A stretch of 13,855 nt of DNA from CAZVJA01 sp964626885 (GTDB taxonomy: Bacteria > Planctomycetota > Planctomycetia > Planctomycetales > Planctomycetaceae). The DNA is taken from contig CAZVJA010000138.1 of assembly GCA_964626885.1 (NCBI GenBank), positions 1 through 13,855 of the forward strand, given 5' to 3'. The stretch's first letter is position 1. Each line of letters begins with the position of its first letter. The notes beneath the pieces were generated by a model, which was given only the letters and a program-made list of their open reading frames with translations, had not been told where the DNA came from and ran no database searches. Made by a program: the position numbers and the translations under genes. Shown one piece after another: positions 7,523 to 13,855 of this stretch.

Positions 7523-7537
7523 GAGGTGATCTCCATG
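7523..7537 (+). promoter_or_regulatory. Strong ribosome binding site fixing the connector gene start
   Basis: GAGGTGAT (7523-7530) is a near-perfect anti-16S match placed four bases before ATG 7535. The GTG at 7526 lies inside this site and so is unlikely to be the start. Confidence 0.75.
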
Positions 7538-8278
7538 GCACAGCCCGAAATCGTATCGCGCGGCGAAATCGTCGCTTCCCTTGGCTTGGGAAGCAACTTG
7601 ACCGAGGCCGACGCTGGATTGATCGAATTGCTCAAAGGGATGGTTGAGAACGAGGTCCGCCGATATTGCGGGCACAACATCACCCAACCGACGGAGCTGT
7701 ATGTTCATTACCTGCCAGCCCGCCATCGCATCCCCGCGCCCGATCCGCTGCTCACCGCCGGATCACGAAGCTTCACGATTCGAGAGGGAGCCGAGATTCT
7801 GCAGCTTCCACAAGTCTTCACGCGCACCTCGGGGCTCGAAGTGCGCGTCGATTCGGGAGCGGCCGGTGGACAGGGGAGCGGAGATTTCGGCGATGAGGCT
7901 CTACTCACTCTCGGCGTCGATTATTACCTTGATGCCGACCAGACCGGCTTGAGTCGAAGCGGACAGTTGATTCGCATTTGCGGCGTCTGGCCCGCGCGCC
8001 CGCGATCGATTCGCGTCACGTACCTGGCTGGATTTACGGCGGGGGAACTCGACGGTGAGTATTCCGAGATCAAGCTGGCCGTCATCGATGACGTCGCGCA
8101 ACGGTTTCGCCTCGCGAAATCCCGGCAGGGAAGTGACGGCAGCGGCGTCGGTCGCATCCGCTCCGAATCGATTGGCGGCGAATACAGCGTCACGTATGAC
8201 CATCAGGAGTCGGTCGGTGGAAATCTCCTGCCGGAAACCCGCGAGCGGCTCGCTCCCTATGTGAGTATGGCCCCATGA
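7535..8278 (+). CDS. Phage gp6-like head-tail connector protein
   Basis: This 247-residue protein begins with the helical pattern of gp6-like connectors (HK97 gp6 / SPP1 gp15 type): 'SRGEIVASLGL' (8-18), then 'LTEADAGLIELLKGMVENEV' (22-41) and 'RRYCGHNI' (42-49). In the family these helices form the ring under the portal. The central part (about 55-165) is beta-rich and longer than in small connectors. The C-terminal part returns to helix ('IKLAVIDDVAQRFRL') and ends 'RERLAPYVSMAP'. Its stop overlaps the next ATG by 4 bp (ATGA at 8275-8278), so the downstream gene is coupled. The fold assignment rests on pattern and gene order; the insert has no assignment. Confidence 0.75.
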   Translation: MAQPEIVSRGEIVASLGLGSNLTEADAGLIELLKGMVENEVRRYCGHNITQPTELYVHYLPARHRIPAPDPLLTAGSRSFTIREGAEILQLPQVFTRTSGLEVRVDSGAAGGQGSGDFGDEALLTLGVDYYLDADQTGLSRSGQLIRICGVWPARPRSIRVTYLAGFTAGELDGEYSEIKLAVIDDVAQRFRLAKSRQGSDGSGVGRIRSESIGGEYSVTYDHQESVGGNLLPETRERLAPYVSMAP

Positions 8279-8643
8279 GTATTCAATCGCAGACGTCCCG
8301 TGATCTGGTTGCCATCGAACGCCTTGCGGTAACGCAATCATCTACCGGAGGACAGGTACGTACCTATAGTGCGGCTAACCGGGGAAGCCGGCCGACTTCG
8401 GTCCGCTGCCGCCTTCAAGCCCTCGGTGCGGAAGAACGGATTCAGCTCGGCGTGCGGAGCGAGCAGATCCTCTGGAAGCTGCTTTTTTCCAGTGACCCGC
8501 AAATCACCGTCGAGGATCGGCTGCTGTTTACCGACAGTGACGGCCAGTCGCACACCGCGCGCGTGCTGGAGCCCTCGCGGAACCTCGACATGCAAAACCG
8601 CCTGTACCGCGCTGTGGTCGAGAAAATTGGAAACGAACAATGA
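8275..8643 (+). CDS. Head-tail joining / stopper protein (SPP1 gp16-like)
   Basis: This 122-residue protein has the compact beta-barrel pattern of phage head-tail joining proteins: N-terminal 'VAIERLAVTQSSTGGQVRTY', a central 'WKLLFSSDPQITVEDRLLFTDSDG' region (64-87), and a terminal 'LYRAVVEKI' strand. In this family the protein closes the head after DNA packaging and receives the tail. The start overlaps the connector stop (ATGA), and its own stop overlaps the next start the same way. Length and position between connector and gp10-like protein fit the standard siphovirus neck order. Confidence 0.75.
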   Translation: MSIQSQTSRDLVAIERLAVTQSSTGGQVRTYSAANRGSRPTSVRCRLQALGAEERIQLGVRSEQILWKLLFSSDPQITVEDRLLFTDSDGQSHTARVLEPSRNLDMQNRLYRAVVEKIGNEQ

Positions 8644-9023
8644 CGAACGACAACACCATCGATTGGCATGGAAATGACGTGATCGTAGCCATCGAAACAG
8701 AACTCGCTCGCCGGCTCGACGTCGCGGCGGAGCAGTTACGCGCCACGGTCGTCGATCGACTGGGACCGCCCGATGGAAGCGGACGTCATCGTTCCAGCAG
8801 CCCAGCCGAATATCCGCGCAGCGAGAGTGGACGGCTGCGCGAGCATATTTTCAATGACTCCCCCGATCGCCTGACGCGCCGTGTCTTCACGGATCTCGAT
8901 TACGGCCCGGTGTTAGAACTTGGGACTCGCCGCATGAGGCCTCGTCCGTTTCTGACACAATCCCTACGTGACGAAGGGCAGCGCCTGGCGACTCAACTGA
9001 CGATGGAAATGACAACACCATGA
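8640..9023 (+). CDS. HK97-gp10-like neck / tail-component protein
   Basis: This 127-residue protein carries the recognisable gp10-family C-terminal box: 'YGPVLELGT' (88-96) followed by 'RMRPRPFL' (98-105) and a closing helix. The usual family form is YAxYlEfGT...PRPFl. The 'YPRSESGRLREHI' segment before it fits the family's central strand-helix part. These proteins sit at the head-tail interface next to the tail terminator. The gene overlaps both neighbours by ATGA, forming the third gene of a chain of four coupled genes. Confidence 0.82.
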   Translation: MTNDNTIDWHGNDVIVAIETELARRLDVAAEQLRATVVDRLGPPDGSGRHRSSSPAEYPRSESGRLREHIFNDSPDRLTRRVFTDLDYGPVLELGTRRMRPRPFLTQSLRDEGQRLATQLTMEMTTP

Positions 9024-9451
9024 CACTTGCGCTGCGCGAAGCGATTTATACCCGTTGGGAGAACACCGGACTGACAAGTTCCGTTGCGCCCCTTTACGCA
9101 GGCGAGCGCGATGCTGCTCCGGAACAGACGCCGCTCCCCAGAGCGCAATACAACCTGTCGGTTGATACGCAGCGCACGCGCTCGCGCGGCGCGCAGGAGC
9201 TGTTGCAAAACGTCCGGTTTCTGATCTGGGGGAGCGATGACGCGACAGTGCAGCAGCATCTCGACCGGGTCGAAGCAGCCTTTGTCGATGCCGAACTCGC
9301 GGATGAGAATCCTTTCTCGCTACCACCGGACGACGGGAGAATTCTTTCCGTCGATTATGTTTCGCAGGCGATCGTGCAGGAGAACCGGGCACTGTTTCAA
9401 GGAGTGCTTGACCTGCAAATTCAATGGTGCCGAACCTTCTCGACGATCTGA
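9020..9451 (+). CDS. Tail terminator / tail completion-like protein
   Basis: The 143-residue sequence follows the pattern of small tail-terminator proteins (lambda gpU or DUF3168-like): an N-terminal helix ('LREAIYTRWENT'), 'VAPLYAGERDAAPEQTPLPRAQYNL' with the short strand after a proline, then 'VRFLIWGSDDATVQQHLDRV' (strand plus helix), and a C-terminal strand ('LFQGVLDLQIQW'). In known phages this protein caps the tail tube and binds the neck. Position directly between the gp10-like gene and the tube gene agrees. It is the last gene of the ATGA-overlap chain. The family match is by pattern, so moderate. Confidence 0.65.
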   Translation: MTLALREAIYTRWENTGLTSSVAPLYAGERDAAPEQTPLPRAQYNLSVDTQRTRSRGAQELLQNVRFLIWGSDDATVQQHLDRVEAAFVDAELADENPFSLPPDDGRILSVDYVSQAIVQENRALFQGVLDLQIQWCRTFSTI

Positions 9452-9522
9452 ATCGATCGCACGCGGTAAATCGTCATCGAGTTTGATACGCAACAATCTT
9501 TACAGATTCAGGAACCATCATC

Positions 9523-9921
9523 ATGGGACTCCCGTTGAGTGGCAAATCCGGCGAACTTGTGCTCGGCACGAACAACCTGCTGCAATTGACTCGCTGGGAA
9601 CTGGAATACGGCATGGAGACGCATGTCTACGCCGCGCGTTCCGGCGGCGGCGCGGAAGAGACGGTCGCGGGATTGGCCGGAGGGCGCGGGATGATCGAGC
9701 TGCTGTACGATCCCGACGAACCGATCACCGCCATCACTGCGTCTGGTGATCTGGTAAACCTGATTTGCCGGCACACCACGACCGGATCGATTCAGGCCGA
9801 AGGGGAGGCGAGATTGGGACGGTTCAGCTTTTCAGCCAATCGAGACGGCACACTGCAGCGCGTGACGGTTCCGTTTACATGCCATGGTGCATGGACATTC
9901 CCAAACACAATCGCGCCGTAG
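9523..9921 (+). CDS. Major tail tube protein
   Basis: This 132-residue protein begins 'MGLPLSGKSGELVLGTNNLL', typical of short siphovirus tube proteins that open with a small strand carrying Gly-rich turns. It continues with 'LTRWELEYG', a loop, 'GGRGMIELLYDPDEPI', and 'ASGDLVNLICRHTTTGSIQAEGEARLGRFSFSAN'. The alternating polar/hydrophobic pattern fits the tube beta-sandwich that stacks into hexameric rings. ATG 9523 has CAGGA about 9 bases upstream. It follows the terminator and precedes the two chaperone-position genes, the canonical order. The protein is at the small end for tube proteins. Confidence 0.7.
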   Translation: MGLPLSGKSGELVLGTNNLLQLTRWELEYGMETHVYAARSGGGAEETVAGLAGGRGMIELLYDPDEPITAITASGDLVNLICRHTTTGSIQAEGEARLGRFSFSANRDGTLQRVTVPFTCHGAWTFPNTIAP

Positions 9922-9966
9922 CGAGATGTTGAGCCGGCGCGGTGTTCAAGTAGAACGAAGGACGCG

Positions 9967-10704
9967 ATGGACGGCCTGACATGGATCACGGGTTGCGGCC
10001 CGACGATCACACTCGAGGGACAAACCCTGATCGCTCGTGGACGAAGCTTGCGAGATTACGGAATCATCGAGGCGGAAATTATTTGCCGGCGCGGGAATCC
10101 GTTTGATCGGATGCGCTTCGTTGCTCGCATGGTGAAGGAAGACAGCTCTGCTGAACGGGACGGATTGGCACGCCTGTTCAACGATATTTCTGCCCGTTGG
10201 TGCCGCGTGAACCGTGCGGAAGTTTTCGCTTGGCTCGATACCTGGCCGGGGCGTCTCTTCGCTCTCTGGCTGGCTGTGAGAAAGAACTATCCGGGGCGTT
10301 GCTCGCTCGAATTCCTTGTCGAGCAGGCGGACACCATCGATTGGCCCCGGGCGCTGGAGGCCATGGCCATCGCCAACGGCGAGGACGAACGAGGAACAAT
10401 TGACCTGCTGGCTGCCACGGACGCCCGGCATGACGCGCCGATTCCGTGGGGCGCAATCTATCGCCGGCTGGCGGAACATCCGTTCCACATGTCGGCGGAG
10501 GAGATCGGCCATCTGACGCTGCGTCAGTTGCTAGTGCTTCTCGTCGGCACGGACGAGCTCGCGGAACGGATTGATTTTCCGTCCGCCGCCGACATGCAAA
10601 GTTGGCGTTTACGTCGCGAGGCGATGGTCTCGACAGCGATCGACAACCTCCGCCGGGGCTTGCGCTGGGACTCTCAAGAACTAAGGACGCACAATGCCGG
10701 TTGA
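9967..10704 (+). CDS. Hypothetical protein in the tail-chaperone position (paralogue A)
   Basis: This 245-residue, mostly helical protein lies between the tail tube gene and the tape-measure-like gene, where phages encode tail assembly chaperones. Its core 'WLDTWPGRLFALWLAVRK' (89-106) aligns without gaps to 'WLETPAGTVFILWHALRK' of the next gene, so the two are likely paralogues. The start at ATG 9967 has AAGGA four bases upstream. The 13-base stretch at 9953-9965 is repeated with one mismatch before the next gene. No slippery heptamer or -1 frame extension like lambda G/GT is evident. The C-terminal 80 residues ('EEIGHLTLRQLLVLLVGTDE') are helical and have no counterpart in the paralogue. 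Confidence 0.65.
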   Translation: MDGLTWITGCGPTITLEGQTLIARGRSLRDYGIIEAEIICRRGNPFDRMRFVARMVKEDSSAERDGLARLFNDISARWCRVNRAEVFAWLDTWPGRLFALWLAVRKNYPGRCSLEFLVEQADTIDWPRALEAMAIANGEDERGTIDLLAATDARHDAPIPWGAIYRRLAEHPFHMSAEEIGHLTLRQLLVLLVGTDELAERIDFPSAADMQSWRLRREAMVSTAIDNLRRGLRWDSQELRTHNAG

Positions 10705-11137
10705 TTTCATTGAGCTTTCCGTCGAAGGTAATCTGGTTCGCTTCGGCCGGCCGAGCATGGAGTTGCAACTTCTGGCAGCCGAACGGCTGCACGAACTTCG
10801 CAATCAACGATTCGAGGAAGAAATCGCCGGCTGTGCAACTCTTCAGGGGGAATCGCTGTACGCGGCGCTGTCGATCGCGTTCGAGAGGCACCAGGCGATT
10901 GTGACCGACCGCGAAATCGCGAACTGGCTGGAAACTCCAGCGGGAACGGTCTTCATCCTCTGGCACGCACTTCGAAAGTTCCGCGGGAGTTGTCGCGAAG
11001 AGGACGCTCGTAATGTTTACGAATCTCTCACCGTGTACCAGCTCGAGTTGCTCGCGAGGTTTTTCGCCACGGGACGGCAGGGAGACGTTTGCGACAGTTC
11101 AAATCCTGCTGACACAACTTGCGAGGTCTGCACGTGA
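10694..11137 (+). CDS. Hypothetical protein in the tail-chaperone position (paralogue B)
   Basis: This 147-residue protein opens with two strands ('VDFIELSVEGNLVRFG'), then helices, and the shared 'WLETPAGTVFILWHALRK' core (78-95). It ends in a short Cys-containing tail (VCDSSNPADTTCEVCT) absent from paralogue A. The start ATG 10694 has AAGGA six bases upstream and lies 11 bp inside the end of paralogue A. Its TGA overlaps the GTG of the tape-measure-like gene (GTGA). Coupling on both sides supports a chaperone role for the next protein. I do not recognise a named family. Confidence 0.65.
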   Translation: MPVDFIELSVEGNLVRFGRPSMELQLLAAERLHELRNQRFEEEIAGCATLQGESLYAALSIAFERHQAIVTDREIANWLETPAGTVFILWHALRKFRGSCREEDARNVYESLTVYQLELLARFFATGRQGDVCDSSNPADTTCEVCT

Positions 11138-11499
11138 AACTCGCCACCGCTTACATCGAAATCTCCGCACGCACCGAGTCGTTCCGGCGACAACTGCGCG
11201 AGGCGCAAACTCTGGCGGCGGAGTCCGCCAGGAATATCGGACGAACTTTGAATGACACCGGCTCGATTCCGCGGGACGAAAGGCCCGATTCGGCGGAACG
11301 CAACGTGGCATCCGCTGCTCGATTTCAGCCAACTTCACTTTCCACACTCTCACCGCGCGAAGGCGGGAGCAGCGCAACGGGCGATACGACATTCTGGAAG
11401 CAGCAACTCGAGCTGCAGCGAAAACAGCTCGAAGTTCTGCAAAAGCAACTGGAGCTTCTCAAAGAGCTGCGGCAGGGAGTCCCCGCGGTCCTGACTTGA
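11134..11499 (+). CDS. Very short tape-measure-like protein with leucine-heptad coiled coil
   Basis: From GTG 11134 (GTGA overlap with the previous stop) it encodes 121 residues. The N-terminus 'KLATAYIEISARTESFRRQL' resembles the opening of tape measure proteins ('ATAYVEVTADTSGF'). Residues 45-85 are Pro/Ser/Arg-rich and probably disordered. The end is a coiled coil of three consecutive heptads (91-111). Ordinary tape measure proteins have many hundreds of residues and set tail length, so this would be a drastically shortened version, or a separate small protein with a similar start. TTG 11119 would add five residues but lacks the overlap signal. No second fragment of a longer protein follows; the capsid gene starts 35 bp later. 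Confidence 0.6.
   Translation: MKLATAYIEISARTESFRRQLREAQTLAAESARNIGRTLNDTGSIPRDERPDSAERNVASAARFQPTSLSTLSPREGGSSATGDTTFWKQQLELQRKQLEVLQKQLELLKELRQGVPAVLT
11404..11466 (+). repeat. Three in-frame 21-bp heptad repeats
   Basis: The codons give QLELQRK, QLEVLQK and QLELLKE in a row (residues 91-111 of the tape-measure-like protein). The protein pattern is much better conserved than the codons, which suggests selection for a coiled coil and not a recent DNA duplication. Confidence 0.7.
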
Positions 11500-11515
11500 A
11501 CCCACTCATTCCTTT

Positions 11516-11537
11516 GGAGGCCATGACGACGACATGA
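11516..11537 (+). promoter_or_regulatory. Ribosome site with a 4-codon leader ORF overlapping the capsid start
   Basis: GGAGG (11516-11520) precedes two starts: ATG 11523, only 2 bases away, and ATG 11534, 13 bases away. ATG 11523 opens M-T-T-T-stop, whose TGA (11535-11537) overlaps the capsid ATG as ATGA. Neither spacing is ideal, so the site could feed the capsid start directly or through re-initiation. Confidence 0.35.
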
Positions 11538-13183
11538 TCGACTCAACCCTCAGGCAACATCTGCAAGCCAAGCATGGCTTTGCCACCGGACTCGCCGACG
11601 ACGAGCTCGAACAAGAGATCGCCGAGCGCATTGCGGCCGGCTCACTCAACATCGACGAAATCTCCGCCTTGCTCAAAACGGCGTCGGACGAATCTCGCAA
11701 GGAATTGGTGAAATCAGCAGACCAGACGATCGAAGCTGTCCGTGAAATTCTGATCGAAATGGTCGACGGACCGCTGCCGCAGAGTATTGACGATCGCCTC
11801 CGTGACGCTCTGCAGCGCATCGTCGCGAAATCCAGCAGGTCGAAAGCTTCCGGCGATCTCAGTCCCCTCACAAACACCGGCCTGGACGCAGCCGTGGAGA
11901 TCGAGAGCGAAGACGGCTCACAGGCGACAAACGCACATCCTCTCACTTCCGCGAAAGGAAAAAAATCGATGACCAATACCATCACCGCCAACGACGTCCT
12001 CAAGCTCGCGGGGGAAAACGACATCCGCGTCAAGAACCCGTCGGAGCGATATTCCACCACCAAGAGCGTCGGCAAGCACGCCCGCACGGGGCAAACCGTC
12101 CGCTATCTCGGCCGCGACGCCGAACTCCCGTCGCAGCTCGAAACCGCCAAAGCGGGTGTCTTTTTCAAGTACCTCGGCTCCCGCTCCGGCATCAACGTCA
12201 GCCTGAGCGAACATGAGCGGGCACTCCTTGAAGAGACGATCCAAAAAGATCACTGGTGCGGAAAGATCGGCACCGACTGGCAGACTGGCATCCGCGGCGA
12301 CCGCGTCAAGGCGCTGCTCGACGATGCCACCTCCGGCGGACGCGAAATCTCGCCCGAGTGGTTCGACAACGCCCTCATCACCTATCCGCTGCTGCACTCC
12401 GAGATTCTTCCGGAGGTCGATCTCCGCGACGTTCCACGCTCCAATAGCGTCGAAGGGGCCGCCGTCGGCAATCCCAGCGTCACCTGGGGAACCGCCGAAG
12501 GGACCGCCCTCTCGCTGTTCAACACGGCGAACATCGTTTCGGAGTTGAACACCGCCATTCATCCGGTGGCGGTGGCGATCGAGGTCGGCAACGACTTCCT
12601 GAGCGATGCGGCAGTGAATGTCGGTGACATGCTGCTGACGAACATCGGCCAGCGAATGCTCCAGGAGCTCGACCGCGTGATCGTCGCCGGCAACGGCACC
12701 AGCGAGCCGCAGGGGATCGTCAATGCCTCGGGCATTGTCGATATCACCGCCGCCAACCCGACGACCGGGCCGCTCACTTACGATGACGCGCTCAACCTGT
12801 CGTTCGGCATCGCCAAGCAGTATCGCACCCCGGCATACCGCCCCGGATTCATCATGACCGATACCAGCTACAAGCGGTTCCTGGCGATCGCCACCGGCGT
12901 CACCGGCGACAAGCGGCCCCTGTTCGGCATGAACGTGAAGTCGTATGAGCTGATCGAATACCCGGTCCGCATCGAGCAGACCGGCCTCGACAACAACCAG
13001 ATCCTCTTCGGAGCGCTCAAGCAGTATCGGCTCTATCGCCGGCACGGCGTCGAATCGCGGTTCACTCGCGAAGGGCAGACGCTGACGCTGAAGAATACGT
13101 CGCTGCTGTACGTCCGGGCGCGCTTCGGCGGACGGGTGATGGACGCCAACGCCTTCGCCCTCATCGACGGCGCCCCGGCTTGA
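11534..13183 (+). CDS. HK97-fold major capsid protein with N-terminal helical (delta/scaffold-like) domain
   Basis: Of 549 residues, about 240-549 match HK97-type capsid proteins: 'LLHSEILPEVDLRDV' region, 'VAIEVGNDFLSD', 'LQELDRVIVAGNGTSEPQGI' (the conserved E..LD..I..GnG..eP.GI box), 'AYRPGFIMTDTSYKRF', and a C-terminal 'RFGGRVMDANAFALI' strand. Residues 1-145 are helical and charged (DDELEQEIAERI; SADQTIEAVREILIEMV), as in the delta domain that the prohead protease removes. An in-frame ATG at 11969 (Met146) with its own ribosome site could yield a 404-residue form lacking this domain. Third-position G/C rises abruptly at that ATG: by hand, about 6 of 52 codons end in A/T after it, against about 25 of 76 near the gene start. 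The gene follows the tape-measure-like gene, an unusual place. Confidence 0.9.
   Translation: MIDSTLRQHLQAKHGFATGLADDELEQEIAERIAAGSLNIDEISALLKTASDESRKELVKSADQTIEAVREILIEMVDGPLPQSIDDRLRDALQRIVAKSSRSKASGDLSPLTNTGLDAAVEIESEDGSQATNAHPLTSAKGKKSMTNTITANDVLKLAGENDIRVKNPSERYSTTKSVGKHARTGQTVRYLGRDAELPSQLETAKAGVFFKYLGSRSGINVSLSEHERALLEETIQKDHWCGKIGTDWQTGIRGDRVKALLDDATSGGREISPEWFDNALITYPLLHSEILPEVDLRDVPRSNSVEGAAVGNPSVTWGTAEGTALSLFNTANIVSELNTAIHPVAVAIEVGNDFLSDAAVNVGDMLLTNIGQRMLQELDRVIVAGNGTSEPQGIVNASGIVDITAANPTTGPLTYDDALNLSFGIAKQYRTPAYRPGFIMTDTSYKRFLAIATGVTGDKRPLFGMNVKSYELIEYPVRIEQTGLDNNQILFGALKQYRLYRRHGVESRFTREGQTLTLKNTSLLYVRARFGGRVMDANAFALIDGAPA
11953..11971 (+). promoter_or_regulatory. Internal ribosome site and ATG within the capsid gene
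   Basis: GAAAGGA (11953-11959) lies 9 bases before the in-frame ATG 11969-11971. This is a better spacing than at the gene's own start. It lies at the compositional break, so it may be the original start of the capsid gene before an upstream coding segment was joined. Confidence 0.45.
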
Positions 13184-13201
13184 TTGGGGAATTCCAAATG
13201 A

Positions 13202-13317
13202 CGAAGCACGAATGACGAATGTCTAAAGAAGCACCAAGCACGAAGCTCCAAAGGTTTGCCCTGTTGCTGGCCTGAATTTCTTCGTGCTTCGGGACTTCGG
13301 ATTTCCTTCGTCATTCG
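13202..13317. repeat. Imperfect nested inverted repeat of CGAATGACGAA / AAGCACGAAG words
   Basis: In the 207-bp spacer after the capsid gene, CGAATGACGAA (13209-13219) has an exact inverse at 13307-13317, and AAGCACGAAG (13235-13244) an exact inverse at 13280-13289, nested inside it. CGAAGCACGAA at 13202-13212 also matches 13281-13291 inverted. Further degenerate copies continue to about 13350. The element could fold as a long bulged stem and might end transcription or be a dispersed repeat. It resembles intergenic repeats I have seen in planctomycete genomes, but I cannot check copy number. Confidence 0.6.
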
Positions 13318-13390
13318 GGCTTCGTCGTTCATTCGGCATTAGTCATTCGACATCTTCCCACGACATGCTTCTTACACAAAAGGAACTCTC

Positions 13391-13855
13391 ATGACCTCCA
13401 GTGTCATCGAAGTGGAAATTGACGTCGCACGGAACCGCAACTTCTATTTCGTCCCGCTCGACCGCACGCTCCGCGGACGGTTCGACTGGCGGCGCGTGGC
13501 CGACAAACATGCTCCCGAATTGCGCGACCGCTGGGGGGAAGAACCGCTCCCCGGCCAGACGATCTTCCTCGACGTCGAAAAGAACGAAGGAGCGATTCTC
13601 GACCCGCTCCACAGCCGCAAGGAGATCAAGAAGCGGATCGAATCGCGTGGCGAATCACTCCCGGCCGACGTGCAGTCGTTCACGAACATCAACCCCAAGG
13701 AATGGCTTCACTGGATCAAGGCGGCGGTGAAAGCGGGCAAGGCGCGCCTGGTTCGCGGCAAACTCCCCGAGGACAACGATTACCGCCCGCCGCGCTTCGG
13801 CGAAGTGAAGAGCACGACCGATCGCCTCACCGAAGCCCTGATCGCCGTGCTCCAC
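13391..13855 (+). CDS. Hypothetical protein, 3'-truncated by the window edge
   Basis: ATG 13391 has AAAGGA seven bases upstream, and the frame stays open to the end (155 codons). The visible part opens with strands ('VIEVEIDVARNRNFYFVPL'), then charged helical stretches, including 'EIKKRIESRGESLPADVQSF' and 'KEWLHWIKAAVKAGKARLVRG', and contains many Arg, Lys and Glu. There is no signal peptide or membrane segment. I recognise no family. Third-position G/C is high, like the capsid part before it, so the two probably share an origin. Other-frame ORFs over this stretch are shadows. Confidence 0.75.
   Translation, partial: MTSSVIEVEIDVARNRNFYFVPLDRTLRGRFDWRRVADKHAPELRDRWGEEPLPGQTIFLDVEKNEGAILDPLHSRKEIKKRIESRGESLPADVQSFTNINPKEWLHWIKAAVKAGKARLVRGKLPEDNDYRPPRFGEVKSTTDRLTEALIAVLH

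Noticed and set aside
9237..9749. Plus-strand ORF of 170 codons over the terminator and tube genes
   Set aside because: It crosses two real genes out of frame and becomes an Arg-rich low-complexity sequence.
10178..10966. Minus-strand ORF of 262 codons across both chaperone-position genes
   Set aside because: It spans two coupled plus-strand genes and is Arg/Pro-rich, typical of a shadow frame.
11918..13045. Minus-strand ORF of 375 codons opposite the capsid gene
   Set aside because: High third-position G/C in the capsid gene keeps the opposite frame open; the translation is Val/Gly/Asp-rich without motifs.

Overview
The window looks like part of a prophage, phage or phage-derived particle cluster from the Planctomycetota. 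Three things point to the host: a Hanks-type kinase with the N-terminal 'LTRWQASQLL...FFLGKYKLL' segment I associate with planctomycete kinases, weak or absent Shine-Dalgarno sites at several starts, and an intergenic repeat built from CGAATGACGAA and CGAAGCACGAA words of a kind I have seen in planctomycete genomes. All supported genes are on the + strand. I see no tRNA, rRNA, CRISPR array, integrase, transposase or att site.

Left part (1-3930): a partial unrecognised gene, a beta-rich repeat protein that could be a tail or appendage protein, a small helical unknown, a ParB/Srx-fold protein, and an ABC ATPase fused to a GNAT-type acyltransferase domain (COG2401-like). An intergenic stretch of about 290 bp with a weak promoter candidate and a short leader ORF then precedes a complete Ser/Thr protein kinase (4225-5727).

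Middle part (5889-11499): a compact head-tail morphogenesis module. It runs prohead protease, a possible tiny ORF, a beta-rich unknown, gp6-like connector, head-tail joining/stopper protein, HK97-gp10-like neck protein, tail-terminator-like protein, tail tube protein, two mutually similar genes in the tail-chaperone position, and a very short tape-measure-like protein. Four of these junctions are 4-bp ATGA or GTGA overlaps, so the block is almost certainly co-transcribed and translationally coupled.

Right part (11534-13855): the HK97-fold major capsid gene follows the tape-measure-like gene instead of sitting next to the protease. It carries a helical N-terminal extension and a well-placed internal start. 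A repeat-bearing spacer and a partial unknown gene follow.

Third-codon-position composition shifts twice. The two ends (1 to about 950, and from 11969 on) are distinctly richer in G/C at third positions than the roughly 11 kb between them, and both shifts lie inside open reading frames. Together with the displaced capsid gene and the missing terminase and portal genes, this suggests a mosaic or rearranged element. Whether it is a working phage, a gene-transfer-agent-like particle or a decaying prophage cannot be settled from this window.
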